NCBI GenBank assembly: GCA_002789815.1 | Contig: PFTZ01000075.1 | Span: forward strand, 1-22,356 | Direction of reading: 5' to 3' | Length of the DNA: 22,356 nt | Source: Candidatus Berkelbacteria bacterium CG_4_9_14_3_um_filter_39_23 | GTDB taxonomy: Bacteria > Patescibacteriota > UBA1384 > GWA2-35-9 > CG2-30-39-44 | Part shown: piece by piece, positions 22,325 to 22,356 of the stretch | Numbering within the stretch: the first letter of the stretch is position 1 | Layout: the number at the start of each line of letters is the position of its first letter | Translations under genes and position numbers: made by a program | Notes under the pieces: generated by a model | Database searches by the model: none | What the model saw: only the letters and a program-made list of their open reading frames with translations | What the model was told of the DNA's origin: nothing

Positions 22325-22356
22325 TCACGACTTATGCAAAATTTCCGCTTGTTGTC
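22325..22356 (-). CDS. possible 3' end of an upstream gene cut by the window edge
   Basis: One frame on the minus strand reads Q-Q-A-E-I-L-H-K-S and ends in TGA at 22325-22327, 10 nt before the small Cys-motif gene. Nine codons are too few to identify anything; it would fit an operon with the next gene. Confidence 0.2.
   Translation of the reverse strand, partial: QQAEILHKS

Overview
The window reads as chromosomal DNA of a small-genome, AT-rich bacterium. The best match is the Candidate Phyla Radiation (Patescibacteria). The pointers are: a soluble group 3b-type [NiFe] hydrogenase beside peptidoglycan genes, a secreted protein with the W-K-T-Y-x-N-x-x-Y-G-F-x-F-x-Y-P motif, short A-rich repeats at gene junctions and inside genes, very compact operons, and several genes without a Shine-Dalgarno (SD) site. 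The phylum is an inference. No rRNA, tRNA, CRISPR array or transposase was seen.

Layout. 1-108: palindromic repeat. 109-1317 (-): divergent enolase. 1467-4878 (-): murG-murC-murB, for late lipid II precursor synthesis. 4879-4971: divergent promoters. 4972-10912 (+): hydrogenase operon hydB-[DNA methyltransferase, restriction endonuclease]-hydG-hydD-hydA. The restriction-modification (R-M) pair is embedded between two hydrogenase genes. 10970-12847 (-): hypC, an EamA-type transporter and a DUF6390-like gene, converging on the hydrogenase. 13039-13989 (-): a broken anchored PsbP-like protein. 14005-14714 (-): HEPN/MNT toxin-antitoxin-type pair. 14755-18438 (-): a 1227-residue secreted repeat protein, preceded by two very small ORFs. 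18757-19935 (-): anchored extracellular protein. 20208-21887 (-): lipoprotein joining a dead M48-like domain to an intact-looking M23 peptidase domain. 21961-22314 (-): small Cys-motif ORF broken by one stop codon.

The hydrogenase subunits together predict a cytoplasmic NAD(P)-linked enzyme. HydA holds the NiFe site, HydD three [4Fe-4S] clusters, HydG FAD and [2Fe-2S], and HydB further [4Fe-4S] clusters. HypC is the only recognised maturation factor here. Two departures stand out: HydB lacks the four cysteines expected for one cluster, and HydA ends exactly at the terminal active-site-motif His, with no tail to cleave. Four promoters place a consensus -10 box only 6-8 nt before an ATG, which predicts leaderless mRNAs. 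Short A-rich repeats form several gene junctions and appear inside coding regions.
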